Part shown: positions 10,274 to 18,989 of the stretch, piece after piece
Position numbering within the stretch: the stretch's first letter is position 1
Layout: each line of letters begins with the position of its first letter
DNA from: Raphanus sativus
Lineage: Eukaryota > Streptophyta > Magnoliopsida > Brassicales > Brassicaceae
Reading direction: 5' to 3'
DNA: 64,000 bases
NCBI RefSeq assembly: GCF_000801105.2
Contig: NC_079514.1
Location: 52,125,372-52,189,371, forward strand
Program-made: the position numbers and the translations under genes
Notes under the pieces: generated by a model
What the model was told of the DNA's origin: nothing
Seen by the model: the letters and a program-made list of their open reading frames with translations, nothing else
The model's database searches: none

Positions 10274-11506
10274 CTACTTCTGCATTGCATTGGTGCATTG
10301 TGATTTTGGCTTTTGTACTCCTTGGCAGATTGGAACGTTCTTAGGACATTGCAGACAGTTATTGGAAAGGCTTCCTCTGACTTGCTTGGAGAGCCTTTGA
10401 AACTCCTCAGGAAGCAAACCTGTGAGGTAGTTGTTCTCCAAGTACAAGCTTCTCCATGAACTCTCAAGTCTTTTCCCATAAATCCTCGGAATATCTCCGG
10501 AGAACTTGTTGCTCCGTAGATTGATATACTTCAAGTTTCCATAAGACGGCAGGTTCAGTGGAAGGTGACCTTGTAACTGGTTTCCTTCAGCGTCAAGTAT
10601 CCGCAGGCGGGATTCAATGCCTGTAACCTGAACAACCTCTATGGATATGAACTGGTTGAAAGACACATTGATGTGTGATATCTCTGGAAACGTTAGGATT
10701 TGATGTCCAATGATGCCTGAGAATCTGTTCTGGCTCACATCTAGTGACACAAGATGTTTCAGCCTATGCAAAGGCGATATACGCCCTGCAAGGCTGTTGT
10801 AGCAGAGAGATAGAGTTCTTAGACTTGGTGGAAGCTTAGGGAGGGTTCCGGAAAGGTGATTGTTACCGAGTTCTAACACCTGTAGCTTCCACAAGCCGTT
10901 GAGTGGAGGTATTCTTCCGTCTAGATGGTTGTTTGATAAGATCAGGTGTGTCAAGCTTCTCAAGGATGAGATCCTTGGAGGGATCTCACCGGCGATGCTG
11001 TTCTTGGACAGGTCTATGGTTTTGAGCTCCTTGAGCCAGGTGATTCCAGGGGTTATGTCTCCGGTGAAGAAGTTTTCAGAGAGGGAGAGTTTGGTGAGTT
11101 TCTTGAGTTGGAACACAGTTTCTGGTATTGGACCACGGAACCTGTTCCTGTTGAGGCTAAGGACAGTGAGCTCTGTCAGGTTCCCTACTTCATCAGAGAG
11201 GAAACCGTCATAGCCATCATCGTCAAGGTCAATCTCTGTGACTCTGCTCGTGGTGTTCTCGAGAGGGAAAGAACACATAACTCCCAAGAACGTCCCTGAG
11301 CCTTCACAAGGGTCTTCAGAGAAGTCCCATGTGCTGAGGTAAGAGGAAGGGGAGATGGAACTTGGATCAATGCTGCGTATGATAGACTCTAGAGCTTGGA
11401 TATCAGATCGAAGAGTGGCTGAGAGAACTGATGAAGGGACAACAAGTAGTAAGAACAAGGACATGAGTAGTAAGGAAGGGGAAGATGGTTGTGTTTTAGC
11501 AGCCAT
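10274..11506 (-). CDS. Secreted leucine-rich repeat protein (receptor-like, no kinase)
   Basis: Single-exon gene of 410 residues from the Met at 11506. This Met sits in a good context (ACAATGGCT) and begins a typical signal peptide (hydrophobic SLLLMSLFLLLVV). An upstream in-frame Met at 11530 would add eight residues. After a LRRNT-like segment with paired Cys (DPCEGSG...GVMC), about ten LRRs follow with the plant LxxLxLxxNxLxGxIP pattern, for example 'LTKLSLSENFFTGDI' and 'LTHLILSNNHLDGRIP'. There is no transmembrane or kinase domain. Such proteins act in the apoplast or cell surface; the ligand is unknown. It is transcribed towards the YIF1-like gene, with only 142 bp between the stop codons. 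It is the counterpart of At3g59510 by order and sequence. Confidence 0.92.
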   Translation of the reverse strand: MAAKTQPSSPSLLLMSLFLLLVVPSSVLSATLRSDIQALESIIRSIDPSSISPSSYLSTWDFSEDPCEGSGTFLGVMCSFPLENTTSRVTEIDLDDDGYDGFLSDEVGNLTELTVLSLNRNRFRGPIPETVFQLKKLTKLSLSENFFTGDITPGITWLKELKTIDLSKNSIAGEIPPRISSLRSLTHLILSNNHLDGRIPPLNGLWKLQVLELGNNHLSGTLPKLPPSLRTLSLCYNSLAGRISPLHRLKHLVSLDVSQNRFSGIIGHQILTFPEISHINVSFNQFISIEVVQVTGIESRLRILDAEGNQLQGHLPLNLPSYGNLKYINLRSNKFSGDIPRIYGKRLESSWRSLYLENNYLTGLLPEEFQRLSKQVRGSLSNNCLQCPKNVPICQGVQKPKSQCTNAMQK

Positions 11507-11592
11507 TGTGTATGGTTTTTCCTTTAACATGATTGAAAGATATGGACCCTTCTCTTTTTAAGAGAGTATTCTTGTGAGAAGAAGGTCGTCGT

Positions 11593-11765
11593 GTTGAACC
11601 TAATAGGGATCTAACATAAGGTTGTTTTGGGTTTATTATTGGTGAGATTCACATACATCAAACCATATTTGGACCGATCACACAATTAGCTTTAGATAGT
11701 TTTCAATTGACACAAAGCTCTATTTAAAGTCATTATCATCAGATGCATTTTTAGTTATGATTTAC
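11593..11765 (+). repeat. Upstream fragment of the LRR gene, duplicated copy 1
   Basis: This 170-bp segment just upstream of the LRR gene recurs at 17544-17725 in the same orientation, at roughly 85% identity by eye. Shared landmarks are 'gtgttgaacctaat', 'ggtgagattcacata', 'accatatttggaccgatcac' and 'caattagctttagatagttt'. The two copies bracket the rearranged block that holds the pseudogenes and the hAT-derived gene. Confidence 0.75.
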
Positions 11766-11809
11766 TCTACTAAAAGAAAAGTCATGACTTATTTTATGTC
11801 TTTCTTCTC

Positions 11810-12145
11810 ATGACAGACAGAGGCAAAGTGACCATTCTTCTTTCAGTTGAAACAAACAATTTGAGAATAATCCCTCTTCTCTTTATTTCTCTCATTAGAA
11901 TTGCTTCTACCTCGACCATGACTCCAACCTCTGCCTATTCCTCTTGAGTTCCGATCTTCTACCAGGGTTAGCGTAGAGAAAGTTTCCTGGTTGTTCGTAA
12001 GAATCCTCACCAAGTACACGCTCCTCGAAAGCTTTGAGTCTCCCAACAATGTCTTCATAACTTGTCTTGTTCAGGTCAAGTACTTGCTCGAGAATGAAGA
12101 GAATCTTCGGTTCAGAAAGATTCATCATTTGCAACCTCCTTTTTT
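11810..12145 (-). pseudogene. Fragment of a Copia-type gag gene
   Basis: On the minus strand two overlapping frames read like the C-terminal half of a Copia gag (UBN2-type): 'KTSYEDIVGRLKAFEERV', then a Gly/Arg-rich linker and a CCHC knuckle 'CFN-KKNGHFASVC' whose second Cys codon is a stop. A frameshift separates the parts near 11950. No LTRs or pol are nearby, so this is an isolated scrap. Confidence 0.7.
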
Positions 12146-12199
12146 GGTTAAGTGGATTTGAATTGAACTTTAGCTTCTTAGTTTTCGGTTTATAGAAAT

Positions 12200-12535
12200 G
12201 GGAACGAGCTGCATTGTTAGTTTGATCTGGCTCTTGATTTCAGAAGAAGAGTATTGGCTACTGTCTCGTCTTTACAACATATGGTTCTCTTTGGAGGAGT
12301 CTTGGTGTTATGGAACAGCGTCTTGGAACTGCTTATTACCTCCATTACACTTCTTGTTCTTGTTGTCATCTCTGGTGTTTTTAAGAAGTCAGGTGCTTAT
12401 GATTTTAGTTTTTTTGTGGAGATTGAATCACTTAGTGATGTTTCTTTACCGTCAGTGAAGTTTATTGGAAACGGAAGGACCTTGCAAGCCAGTGAGCAGT
12501 TCTTCTTAGTGGAGTGGAAGTTTTCTACAAATTAG
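12200..12535 (+). pseudogene. Remnant of a rhomboid-protease-like gene
   Basis: Out-of-frame pieces resemble a rhomboid protein. One frame gives '[18 protein letters not shown]' around 12300-12350; another gives '[19 protein letters not shown]' around 12350-12410. This fits the Arabidopsis order, where a rhomboid gene (At3g59520, RBL13) lies between the LRR gene and LAP3. Frameshifts and missing ends mean no functional protein. The identity rests on short matches remembered from the family, so it is moderate. Confidence 0.5.
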
Positions 12536-12607
12536 TTTCACAGTGTAGTTGATGAAAACAGACTCTGACTGAGAGTAGTGGTTAAACCAAGCTTATGCAG
12601 TTCCACT

Positions 12608-13345
12608 AAGAGACGAGCAAATCATGGAGAACTGGCCAATAGACAACCTTAGGTCATCATGGGAAACTGGAGTCTGTGGACCAAGTCTTTGGTCCAGAGT
12701 GTCATTAGAGTTTGGTGGTCCATACATAGGGTTGAAGCATTCGGCTGGAAGACATTTTCCGTTGTAACATCAAAATGGTAAAAAAAAGACTCATCACCTT
12801 TTTTATGATTGTTTTGAGTTTCTCTTGTTGATGTTGTCTGTGTTACATACATGAGAACCAGATCAGATAAGGCTTGCAGCTAGCGGTGTGGATTCAACAA
12901 CAAACAGCATGAGAAACTGTGTGTACAATGCAGACGCTTACTATGGTCTGCTAGTGGTTGGTCTTGCTTCGCCTTTAGCAAGTCATGTGGAAGGAAAGCC
13001 TTATACTCTTTGCCAACGTTATTGACAACATCCATAGAGAATGGCTCCATCTTCTTCACCGACACAAGCAAAAGATAATGACAGAGCGTAAGTTTTCATA
13101 ATAATTAAAATAAAACTCTGTTTCTTACGATTTGGTGTTTGATTAAAAGAGTTAAAGAGTCTTGTTTATTTTGTAGGAATCATTTCTTCATGTATATAAG
13201 ATAAAAGACTCAAATGTTTCTTTCCCTCATGTATTTATTTGGCAGGTCAGTGAATTACTGGCTGGAGGGTGAAGCCAAGGTGGTGGTTGCGGATCTACCT
13301 GTGTTTCCTGACAACGTAACAATGAACGAGAAGTGTTGAGTTTTT
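12608..13345 (+). pseudogene. Partial, broken copy of the LAP3 (strictosidine synthase-like) gene
   Basis: Strong nucleotide similarity to the intact gene at 20364-21869. 12608-12775 matches exon 1 from 'catggagaactggcca' onwards, with internal deletions. 12855-13090 matches exon 2 with a large internal deletion. Exon 3 is lost after its first bases (near 13177). 13245-13340 matches the start of exon 4 and stops abruptly. Frames are broken throughout. Introns are partly retained, so this is a DNA duplication and not a retrocopy. Confidence 0.9.
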
Positions 13346-13827
13346 TTTCTTCCGTTTTACCATGTGCTTCTGTTTTATTTTTTTTTCTTTAATTAATATA
13401 TTAATAAAATTAGGTGAGGCTATAAGTGAAAGGCCGAGAAAGAAAGAGAAAAAAAAAGCTCAAAACCCTAGCTGCCGCAAGTCCATCCAAGCTCTCTCAA
13501 TTTCAGATCAGAGCCGAAGTTCATCCCAAAGCCCATTATCCCCCACCTTTTTTTTTCCGTGTTTGAAATCTTTCGCCTCTGATTCGCGCGGCGTCTCCTC
13601 CCTTCCGCTACAACAATCCGTGAGTCTCTCTCTCTCTTCTCTATGCTAGTTGTTCCTTTATTTAGATCTCGCTTCATTTCTTACTCAAAATCTACTGCGT
13701 ATGGTGTGATGAAGATTAGTCTTTTTTTTTCTTTAAGATCCTGTAGCTACTGATTGTCTTTGTCGATTTGTTTTGTTCTCAAGTAATTGAGTTTTTTTTT
13801 GTGTTAGTCTGTGTGCAGGAAGAGGAT

Positions 13828-16800
13828 ATGGATAACAATACCTCTTTGATGCTCATTGACAACAACGGATCTTTTGAGATCGACGACCAATCCCACATGG
13901 ATGCCTCCATGGCTTTGGCCGTAACCCCAACCAGGCCCACTACCGATCCAGCCGATACCGACGACGGCCTACTCCCGGTCCAACCCGGTACAATACGCCG
14001 CAGGCGTAAGAAGTCAATGGTCTGGGAACACTTCACAATCGAAACCACCAGCCCAGGCTCTTCCAAAGCTTGCTGCAAACACTGCAGAAAATCATTCGCC
14101 TACATCACCGGCCAAAAGCTCGCCGGCACTAGCCACCTCAAGCGTCACATCCAGCTAGGTATTTGCCCAATGAGCAGAGACACCACTCTCACAACACCGC
14201 AACAACAACAAGTCTCTACCGATACCAAAGATGTTGTTACCGCTCCTCCCAAGAAACGTCAGAGGGCTTCTTCCTCTTCCGCCACGCCTCACAAAGCGCC
14301 GTTAGATCAAGACCGTTGCTACAGCGAGATGGCGAAGATGATCATCATCCACGACTACCCTCTCCACATGGTCGAACACTCTGGATTCGCTGGATTCGTC
14401 CGCGCGCTTCGTCCTCAGCTAAGCATGGCGAGCTTCCACACAATCCACGCGGATTGCGTGGCGATCTACTTGTCCGAGAAGCAGAAGCTTTCGGCCTTCG
14501 TCGGTGAGATCCCCGGGCAGGTGAATCTCACGGTAGATATGTGGACGTCGAATCAGTCTGTAGGTTACGCGTTTTTGACGGGGCATTTCATCGATAAGAA
14601 CTGGAATCTGACTCGCAGGCTTTTGAACGTAGCTGTTGTTCCTTCCCCTGATTCGGATTTCGCATTGAACCAGCCCGTAGCGGCTTGTTTATCCGACTGG
14701 AACCTCGAGAGGAGGCTCTGCAGCATCACTGTGGGGCAGTCTGTGGTGAACAAAAGCGCTGTTGAGAATCTCAGGTGCTGTTTGTCTGCTAGGAACCAGC
14801 ATGTTATGAACGGTCAGCTGTTGCTGGGGAGCTGCTACGCGCGGCTCCTGAGCGGTATGGCGCAGGATATGCTTATGGCTGAGGAACTTAGAACTCTTGT
14901 TAAAAAGGTTCGTGATAGCGTGAAGCATGTGAAGACTAAAGATAGTTGCTCGGAGAGGTTTGATGAGCTGAAGACGCAGCTTCAGACCCAGTCTACTAAA
15001 GATCTCCGCATCGATAACCAGACGAAGTGGGATACGACTTACGGTATGTTGTTGGCTGCGTATGAGCACAAGGAAGTGTTTTCTTGTCTGGGGAGCTGTG
15101 ATCTTGAATATAAAATTTCGATGTCTCCTGAAGAGTGGAGGAAGATCGAGGTGCTGTGCTCGTGCTTGAAGATTCTTTTCGACGCGGCTAATGTTTTGAC
15201 CGGCCCGACCCGGTTGACAGCAAATGATATGTACCATGAGATGACGAAGCTTCAGCTGGAGCTAAGCCACGCGGCCATGAGTGAGGAGCCGGATGTCAGA
15301 GACCTGGCGACTCCGTTGAGAGAGAAGTTTGATGAGTACTGGAGAGGATGTTTCTTGCTGCTGTCAGTTGCTGTTGTGATGGATCCGCGCTTCAAGATGA
15401 AGCTTATTGAGTTTAGTTTCTCCAAGGCTTATGGGGAAGATGCGGAGAAATGGATCAGGAGTGTTGATGATGCTGTGCATGAGCTGTACAATGACTATTC
15501 TGAACAGAGTCACTCCCTGTTGGAGGCTTATGTGGGCCATGGGAATGATGGCTTTTCTGAAACAGAGGTTCACTTTCATCCTGAATACAACCATTCGAAC
15601 GAGCTTTCGCATGATCAAATATATGAACAGCCTGGAGGAGATGGCAATCTCCTGGATGAAAAGCCAAGAGACCATGCTTTAGAAGGTCATGAGTCTCAAG
15701 AAGCTGCTCAGACTGAGCAGACGACGCAGATGGTTGAGGAACTGCCGCTGGAAAACCAGCAAGTGGAGGAGGATACAGATATGACACAGGAAACGCAGCC
15801 GGTGGATGAAATACTCGAGGACACTCAAGCAGTGGAAGAACTGGCTCAGGAGGAGGAGCAATTGGTGGAGGAGAAGCATGCTGACAATGACATTCTTGTT
15901 GAGGAAGTAGAACATGAGACACAACTGGTGGAGGAAATGGTCGAGAACACTGAACCAGTTGAGCAAGTGGTTCAGGAGGCACAAGTGGTGGAAGAGAAGC
16001 ATGGTGACAGTGACATTCAGCCTGTTGAGGAAGTAGAAAATGAGACACAGCCGGTTGAGGAAATGGTTGAGAACACTGAATCAGTAGAGCAAATGGTTGA
16101 GGAGGCACAACTGGTGGAAGAGAAGCATGATGACATTCAGCCTGTTGAGGAAGTAGAACATGAGGCACAACCGGTGGATGAAATGGTTGAGAACACTGAA
16201 TCAGTTGAGGAAGTGGCTCAGGAGGCACAAGTGGTGGAAGAGAAGCATGGTGGCAGTGACATTCAGCCTGTTGAAGAAGCAGAACATGAGACACAAACGG
16301 TGGAGGAAATGGTGGAGAACGCTGAACCAGCTGAGGAAATGGCTCAGGAGACACAACTGGTGGAGGAAAAGCATGATGACATTCAGCCTATTGAAGAAAC
16401 AGAACATGAGGCGCAGCCAGTAGAGGAAATGGTCGAGGACACTCAGCCAGTTGAGGATATGGCACAGGAGGCACAACCAGTAGAGCCCAAAAATCCACAA
16501 AACGGTGAATCTCAATCACATGCAATGCCGCAGGAAGAAGCTGCGTTTACAATCTCTCAAGAAGAAGGTCACCACGTTGACGTCCTTCTCCAGGAAGGCC
16601 ATCACCTTGAAGCATCTTCGCAGGAGTTTCCCCTCATCACCATTGGAGATGGATTCTCAGACTTTGAGCTTTACATCTCTGAAGTAGGGAGTCGTGAGCA
16701 GATGAAATCGGAGCTCGACCAATACCTGGAGGAATCTCTGATACCGCGGTCTCCAGACTTTGAGGTTTTGAGCTGGTGGAGCCTGAACCGAACCAAGTAC

Positions 16801-17013
16801 CCCACCCTCTCCAAGATGGCAGCTGATGTCTTGTCCTTACCGTTTTGCACCGTCTCTCCTGACTCTGTTTTTGACACTGACGTGAAAAAGATAGACAACT
16901 ACAGAAGCTCTCTTGGACATGTCACCTTGGAAGCTCTCTTCTGCGCCAAGGATTGGCTCATGCACGGTTCCAACGCTTCCACCTCAGAGAACAATGTGAA
17001 GAGGGAACAGTGA
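13828..17013 (+). CDS. BED zinc-finger hAT-transposase-derived protein (DAYSLEEPER-like) with acidic repeat tract
   Basis: One long coding exon, 1061 residues, from the ATG at 13828. It is preceded by a probable 5'UTR intron that ends in 'gtgtgcag' at 13818. Domains in order: a BED zinc finger at about residues 54-113 (CKHC followed by HLKRH); a hAT RNase H-like transposase region starting near residue 230 ('VNLTVDMWTSNQSVGYAF'); an acidic Glu/Val/Gln tract at about 630-890 with 40-42-residue repeats; and a C-terminal hAT dimerisation region at about 945-1041 ('SWWSLNRTKYPTLSKMAADVL'). Domesticated plant proteins of this kind (DAYSLEEPER, RICESLEEPER) bind DNA and act as nuclear regulators of development. 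I saw no terminal inverted repeats around it, and the frame is intact over 3.2 kb, so it is more likely a host gene than a live transposon. It stands between LRR and LAP3 orthologues, where Arabidopsis has no such gene. Confidence 0.85.
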   Translation: MDNNTSLMLIDNNGSFEIDDQSHMDASMALAVTPTRPTTDPADTDDGLLPVQPGTIRRRRKKSMVWEHFTIETTSPGSSKACCKHCRKSFAYITGQKLAGTSHLKRHIQLGICPMSRDTTLTTPQQQQVSTDTKDVVTAPPKKRQRASSSSATPHKAPLDQDRCYSEMAKMIIIHDYPLHMVEHSGFAGFVRALRPQLSMASFHTIHADCVAIYLSEKQKLSAFVGEIPGQVNLTVDMWTSNQSVGYAFLTGHFIDKNWNLTRRLLNVAVVPSPDSDFALNQPVAACLSDWNLERRLCSITVGQSVVNKSAVENLRCCLSARNQHVMNGQLLLGSCYARLLSGMAQDMLMAEELRTLVKKVRDSVKHVKTKDSCSERFDELKTQLQTQSTKDLRIDNQTKWDTTYGMLLAAYEHKEVFSCLGSCDLEYKISMSPEEWRKIEVLCSCLKILFDAANVLTGPTRLTANDMYHEMTKLQLELSHAAMSEEPDVRDLATPLREKFDEYWRGCFLLLSVAVVMDPRFKMKLIEFSFSKAYGEDAEKWIRSVDDAVHELYNDYSEQSHSLLEAYVGHGNDGFSETEVHFHPEYNHSNELSHDQIYEQPGGDGNLLDEKPRDHALEGHESQEAAQTEQTTQMVEELPLENQQVEEDTDMTQETQPVDEILEDTQAVEELAQEEEQLVEEKHADNDILVEEVEHETQLVEEMVENTEPVEQVVQEAQVVEEKHGDSDIQPVEEVENETQPVEEMVENTESVEQMVEEAQLVEEKHDDIQPVEEVEHEAQPVDEMVENTESVEEVAQEAQVVEEKHGGSDIQPVEEAEHETQTVEEMVENAEPAEEMAQETQLVEEKHDDIQPIEETEHEAQPVEEMVEDTQPVEDMAQEAQPVEPKNPQNGESQSHAMPQEEAAFTISQEEGHHVDVLLQEGHHLEASSQEFPLITIGDGFSDFELYISEVGSREQMKSELDQYLEESLIPRSPDFEVLSWWSLNRTKYPTLSKMAADVLSLPFCTVSPDSVFDTDVKKIDNYRSSLGHVTLEALFCAKDWLMHGSNASTSENNVKREQ
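15895..16490 (+). repeat. In-frame 120/126-bp minisatellite inside the hAT-derived gene
   Basis: About five tandem copies start near 15895, 16021, 16141, 16267 and 16387, so spacing is 126, 120, 126 and 120 bp, always a multiple of three. Each encodes a 40- or 42-residue acidic unit of the type 'PVEEVEHETQPVEEMVEN'. The 6-bp length difference is an optional two-codon insertion before 'DIQP'. The tract keeps the frame open despite copy differences. Confidence 0.85.
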
Positions 17014-17543
17014 GGTATATCCCTTGTATCATTCCTTGTCCTTAGACTTCGTTTAAGCTTACTATATTTTGTTGTGGCCTCTAAGGCTAATCTGGATTTG
17101 TTGTGTGTTGCTTATGCTTTTTTTTACCATCTCTCTCTTCCGGGGCTTTTGAGCAGTTCCCTTTGTTGACATGATTTGATATCACAATTTGGCATCATAA
17201 TTATTATTTTTTATTGGCTCTTTCAGTTTTCTGGGTCAGTGGTGAGATCTGTTATGATATAGTATGTATCTTGTTTCTAGGGAGATGGTATTATAAGCCA
17301 GCAGAGAAGAGTCTGGTATGAACCGGTTGGGTCTTAATTCAAAGCTGATGATCTCTAATTTAGGCGAGATGTGAATTACTTGATATCTCTGTTGTGCTTA
17401 GTTTATCTCTGTTGTGGTTCCAAGTCTCTTTTTGGTTGAGACTCTAAATCCTTTTTATAGCTTGGTACGTGTATAATATATTACTTGTTCAAGTTGTGGA
17501 ATTGAATAGAAATAATCCATCGTCTGAGTAATGATAATTGGAA
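17014..17543. other. 3' flank of the hAT-derived gene
   Basis: T-rich sequence with several possible poly(A) signals; no coding frame or repeat recognised. Confidence 0.4.
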
Positions 17544-17725
17544 TCGTGTTGAACCTAATTGGGATCTAACAGAAAATTTTTGGGCATGTTATTGGTGAGA
17601 TTCACATATATGAAAACCATATTTGGACCGATCACACAATTAGCTTTAGATAGTTTTTCATTACACAAAACGATACTGATATTTAAAGTCGTCACTATCA
17701 TCAAATGCATTTTAAGTTATGATTA
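17544..17725 (+). repeat. Upstream fragment of the LRR gene, duplicated copy 2
   Basis: Second copy of the segment at 11593-11765, same orientation, with small indels and about 15% substitutions. It marks the right edge of the rearranged block. Confidence 0.75.
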
Positions 17726-17976
17726 CATCTACATTATTAAAACAAATCTTAATTTGTGTGAGATGTATCTAAAGTAAACAAGGACACTTATGAGAATGTG
17801 GAAGAAACAATTAGTGGTTATTACTTTTTGGCAGTTTCTTTATCAAATCCTACTATTTTAGAATTCAAACCTAAACAAATTTAGTAATCATTTGACCAGT
17901 ATCTAAGAAAAGACGATTGAACCAGTCCACAAAAATTCAAAATTAGACATTTACTATTTATAGAAGTTTGGTTTTG

Positions 17977-17986
17977 CATATAAATA
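17977..17986 (+). promoter_or_regulatory. TATA box upstream of the small peptide gene
   Basis: 'catataaatac' lies about 85 bp upstream of the ATG at 18066, a normal plant spacing. It supports the view that the short frame downstream is a real gene. Confidence 0.5.
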
Positions 17987-18065
17987 CGTTGTTAAGTTAA
18001 TCAAGAACTATTAGCAAGACAAGCAAAAAAAAGAAGAAGAACCGTTTAAGAACTTATCAAACATT

Positions 18066-18185
18066 ATGGCTATCGAAAAGAAAACCCTGATCGCCTCCTT
18101 CATCATCGTTTTGATGATGGTAATGATGATCGTGACCGAGGTCGAGGCAAGGAAGCATGTCACAATCAAGCCGCCTCCAAAGTGA
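18066..18185 (+). CDS. Small secreted peptide, 39 residues
   Basis: A short open frame encodes a Lys-rich start (MAIEKK), a strongly hydrophobic core rich in Ile/Val/Met (residues 8-23), a likely signal cleavage region 'TEVEA', and the basic tail RKHVTIKPPPK. This is the layout of a signal peptide plus an 11-residue mature peptide. A TATA box lies about 85 bp upstream, and sequence after the stop is 3'UTR-like. I do not recognise a named family. It could be a truncated member of a Brassicaceae-specific secreted peptide family or a chance frame; the regular signal peptide argues for a gene. Confidence 0.5.
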   Translation: MAIEKKTLIASFIIVLMMVMMIVTEVEARKHVTIKPPPK

Positions 18186-18508
18186 TATATAGTCTTTGTT
18201 GTTTTCAAATCCATGGTTGCTTCAGCTAGGGAGCTTCAAGCATGCCTGGCTTAACTAAATTTTATTATTATATATCATTTTTGTTCATCTTCCTATTAAT
18301 TTGCTTAGTTATGGATGTATTATTACTTACAAATAATGTTTTACATATGTCAAATTAATATGTGAATGAAATGTACTAGTTTATATTTCATATGTAGAGA
18401 TTTATTTTATAATCTCTCTAGAAATTGACAACATATGTGTTCACATACTTTCTTTTTAGTTTGTAATTTGTAAAAAATAAAAATGATACATATATCCTGG
18501 TATTAATA

Positions 18509-18638
18509 CTAAAGAATGTGTTTTTCTCCTGTTTTTATTGTTATAGTATTTGCAAGTATCTTCTTCCTCGCATACAATGTCCACAATCAACTAGTCCAAC
18601 GTGACAAAGCCTAAAGAATGTGTTTTTCTCCTGTTTTT
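18509..18638 (+). repeat. 28-bp direct repeat separated by 74 bp
   Basis: The segment beginning 'ctaaagaatgtgtttttctc' occurs at 18509-18536 and again, identical over 28 bp, at 18611-18638. The second copy runs into a run of about 26 T. It looks like a target duplication or slippage event linked to the SINE next door. Confidence 0.75.
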
Positions 18639-18660
18639 TTTTTTTTTTTTTTTTTTTTTT

Positions 18661-18985
18661 GTGGAAGCACCGTGGCCTAGTGGTCAAGGTTTAAAGGCTT
18701 CTACACCCAAGTCTGGGGTTCGAATCCCAGGCGACGCAATTTCTACACCAGGAGGTCTGGGTTTCAATTCCCGGAGAAGGCGAATTATGCAGAATATTGG
18801 AGACAAGTCTTACAAGGGATCTTTAGCATGGCGCAAGGAATACTGTCAGGAATGGATCTCATAGGGCGGCTCAGGGTGATGCAGTCAGACATGAATTCTT
18901 ATAAGGCAGGTAGAATGGTCAGCTGTAATATCATCTATGTAATGTTTCTCGTTGTTTCTAATAGCATAATAAACCCGACAAAAAA
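18661..18985 (+). mobile_element. tRNA-derived SINE
   Basis: Begins with a tRNA-like head: box A-type 'GTGGCCTAGTGGTCAAGG' (18670-18687) and box B-type 'GGTTCGAATCC' (18718-18728). A second box B-like copy 'GGTTTCAATTCC' is at 18759. The body has no coding capacity and ends in an A-rich tail near 18977-18990. A poly(T) run of about 26 nt directly precedes the head. Length of about 325 bp is within the range of plant SINEs. I could not fix a target duplication. Confidence 0.65.
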
Positions 18986-18989
18986 AAAA

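Noticed and set aside
15455..16354. 299-residue minus-strand frame, Pro/Leu/His-rich
   Set aside because: It is the antisense shadow of the acidic repeat tract in the hAT-derived gene; its composition and periodicity mirror that repeat.
13828..17013. An active autonomous hAT transposon
   Set aside because: No terminal inverted repeats or 8-bp target duplication could be found around it, and the acidic insertion and 5'UTR intron suggest a domesticated gene.
18668..18740. A tRNA gene
   Set aside because: Box A and box B are present, but the sequence does not close into an acceptor stem, and it continues into a SINE body with an A-rich tail.
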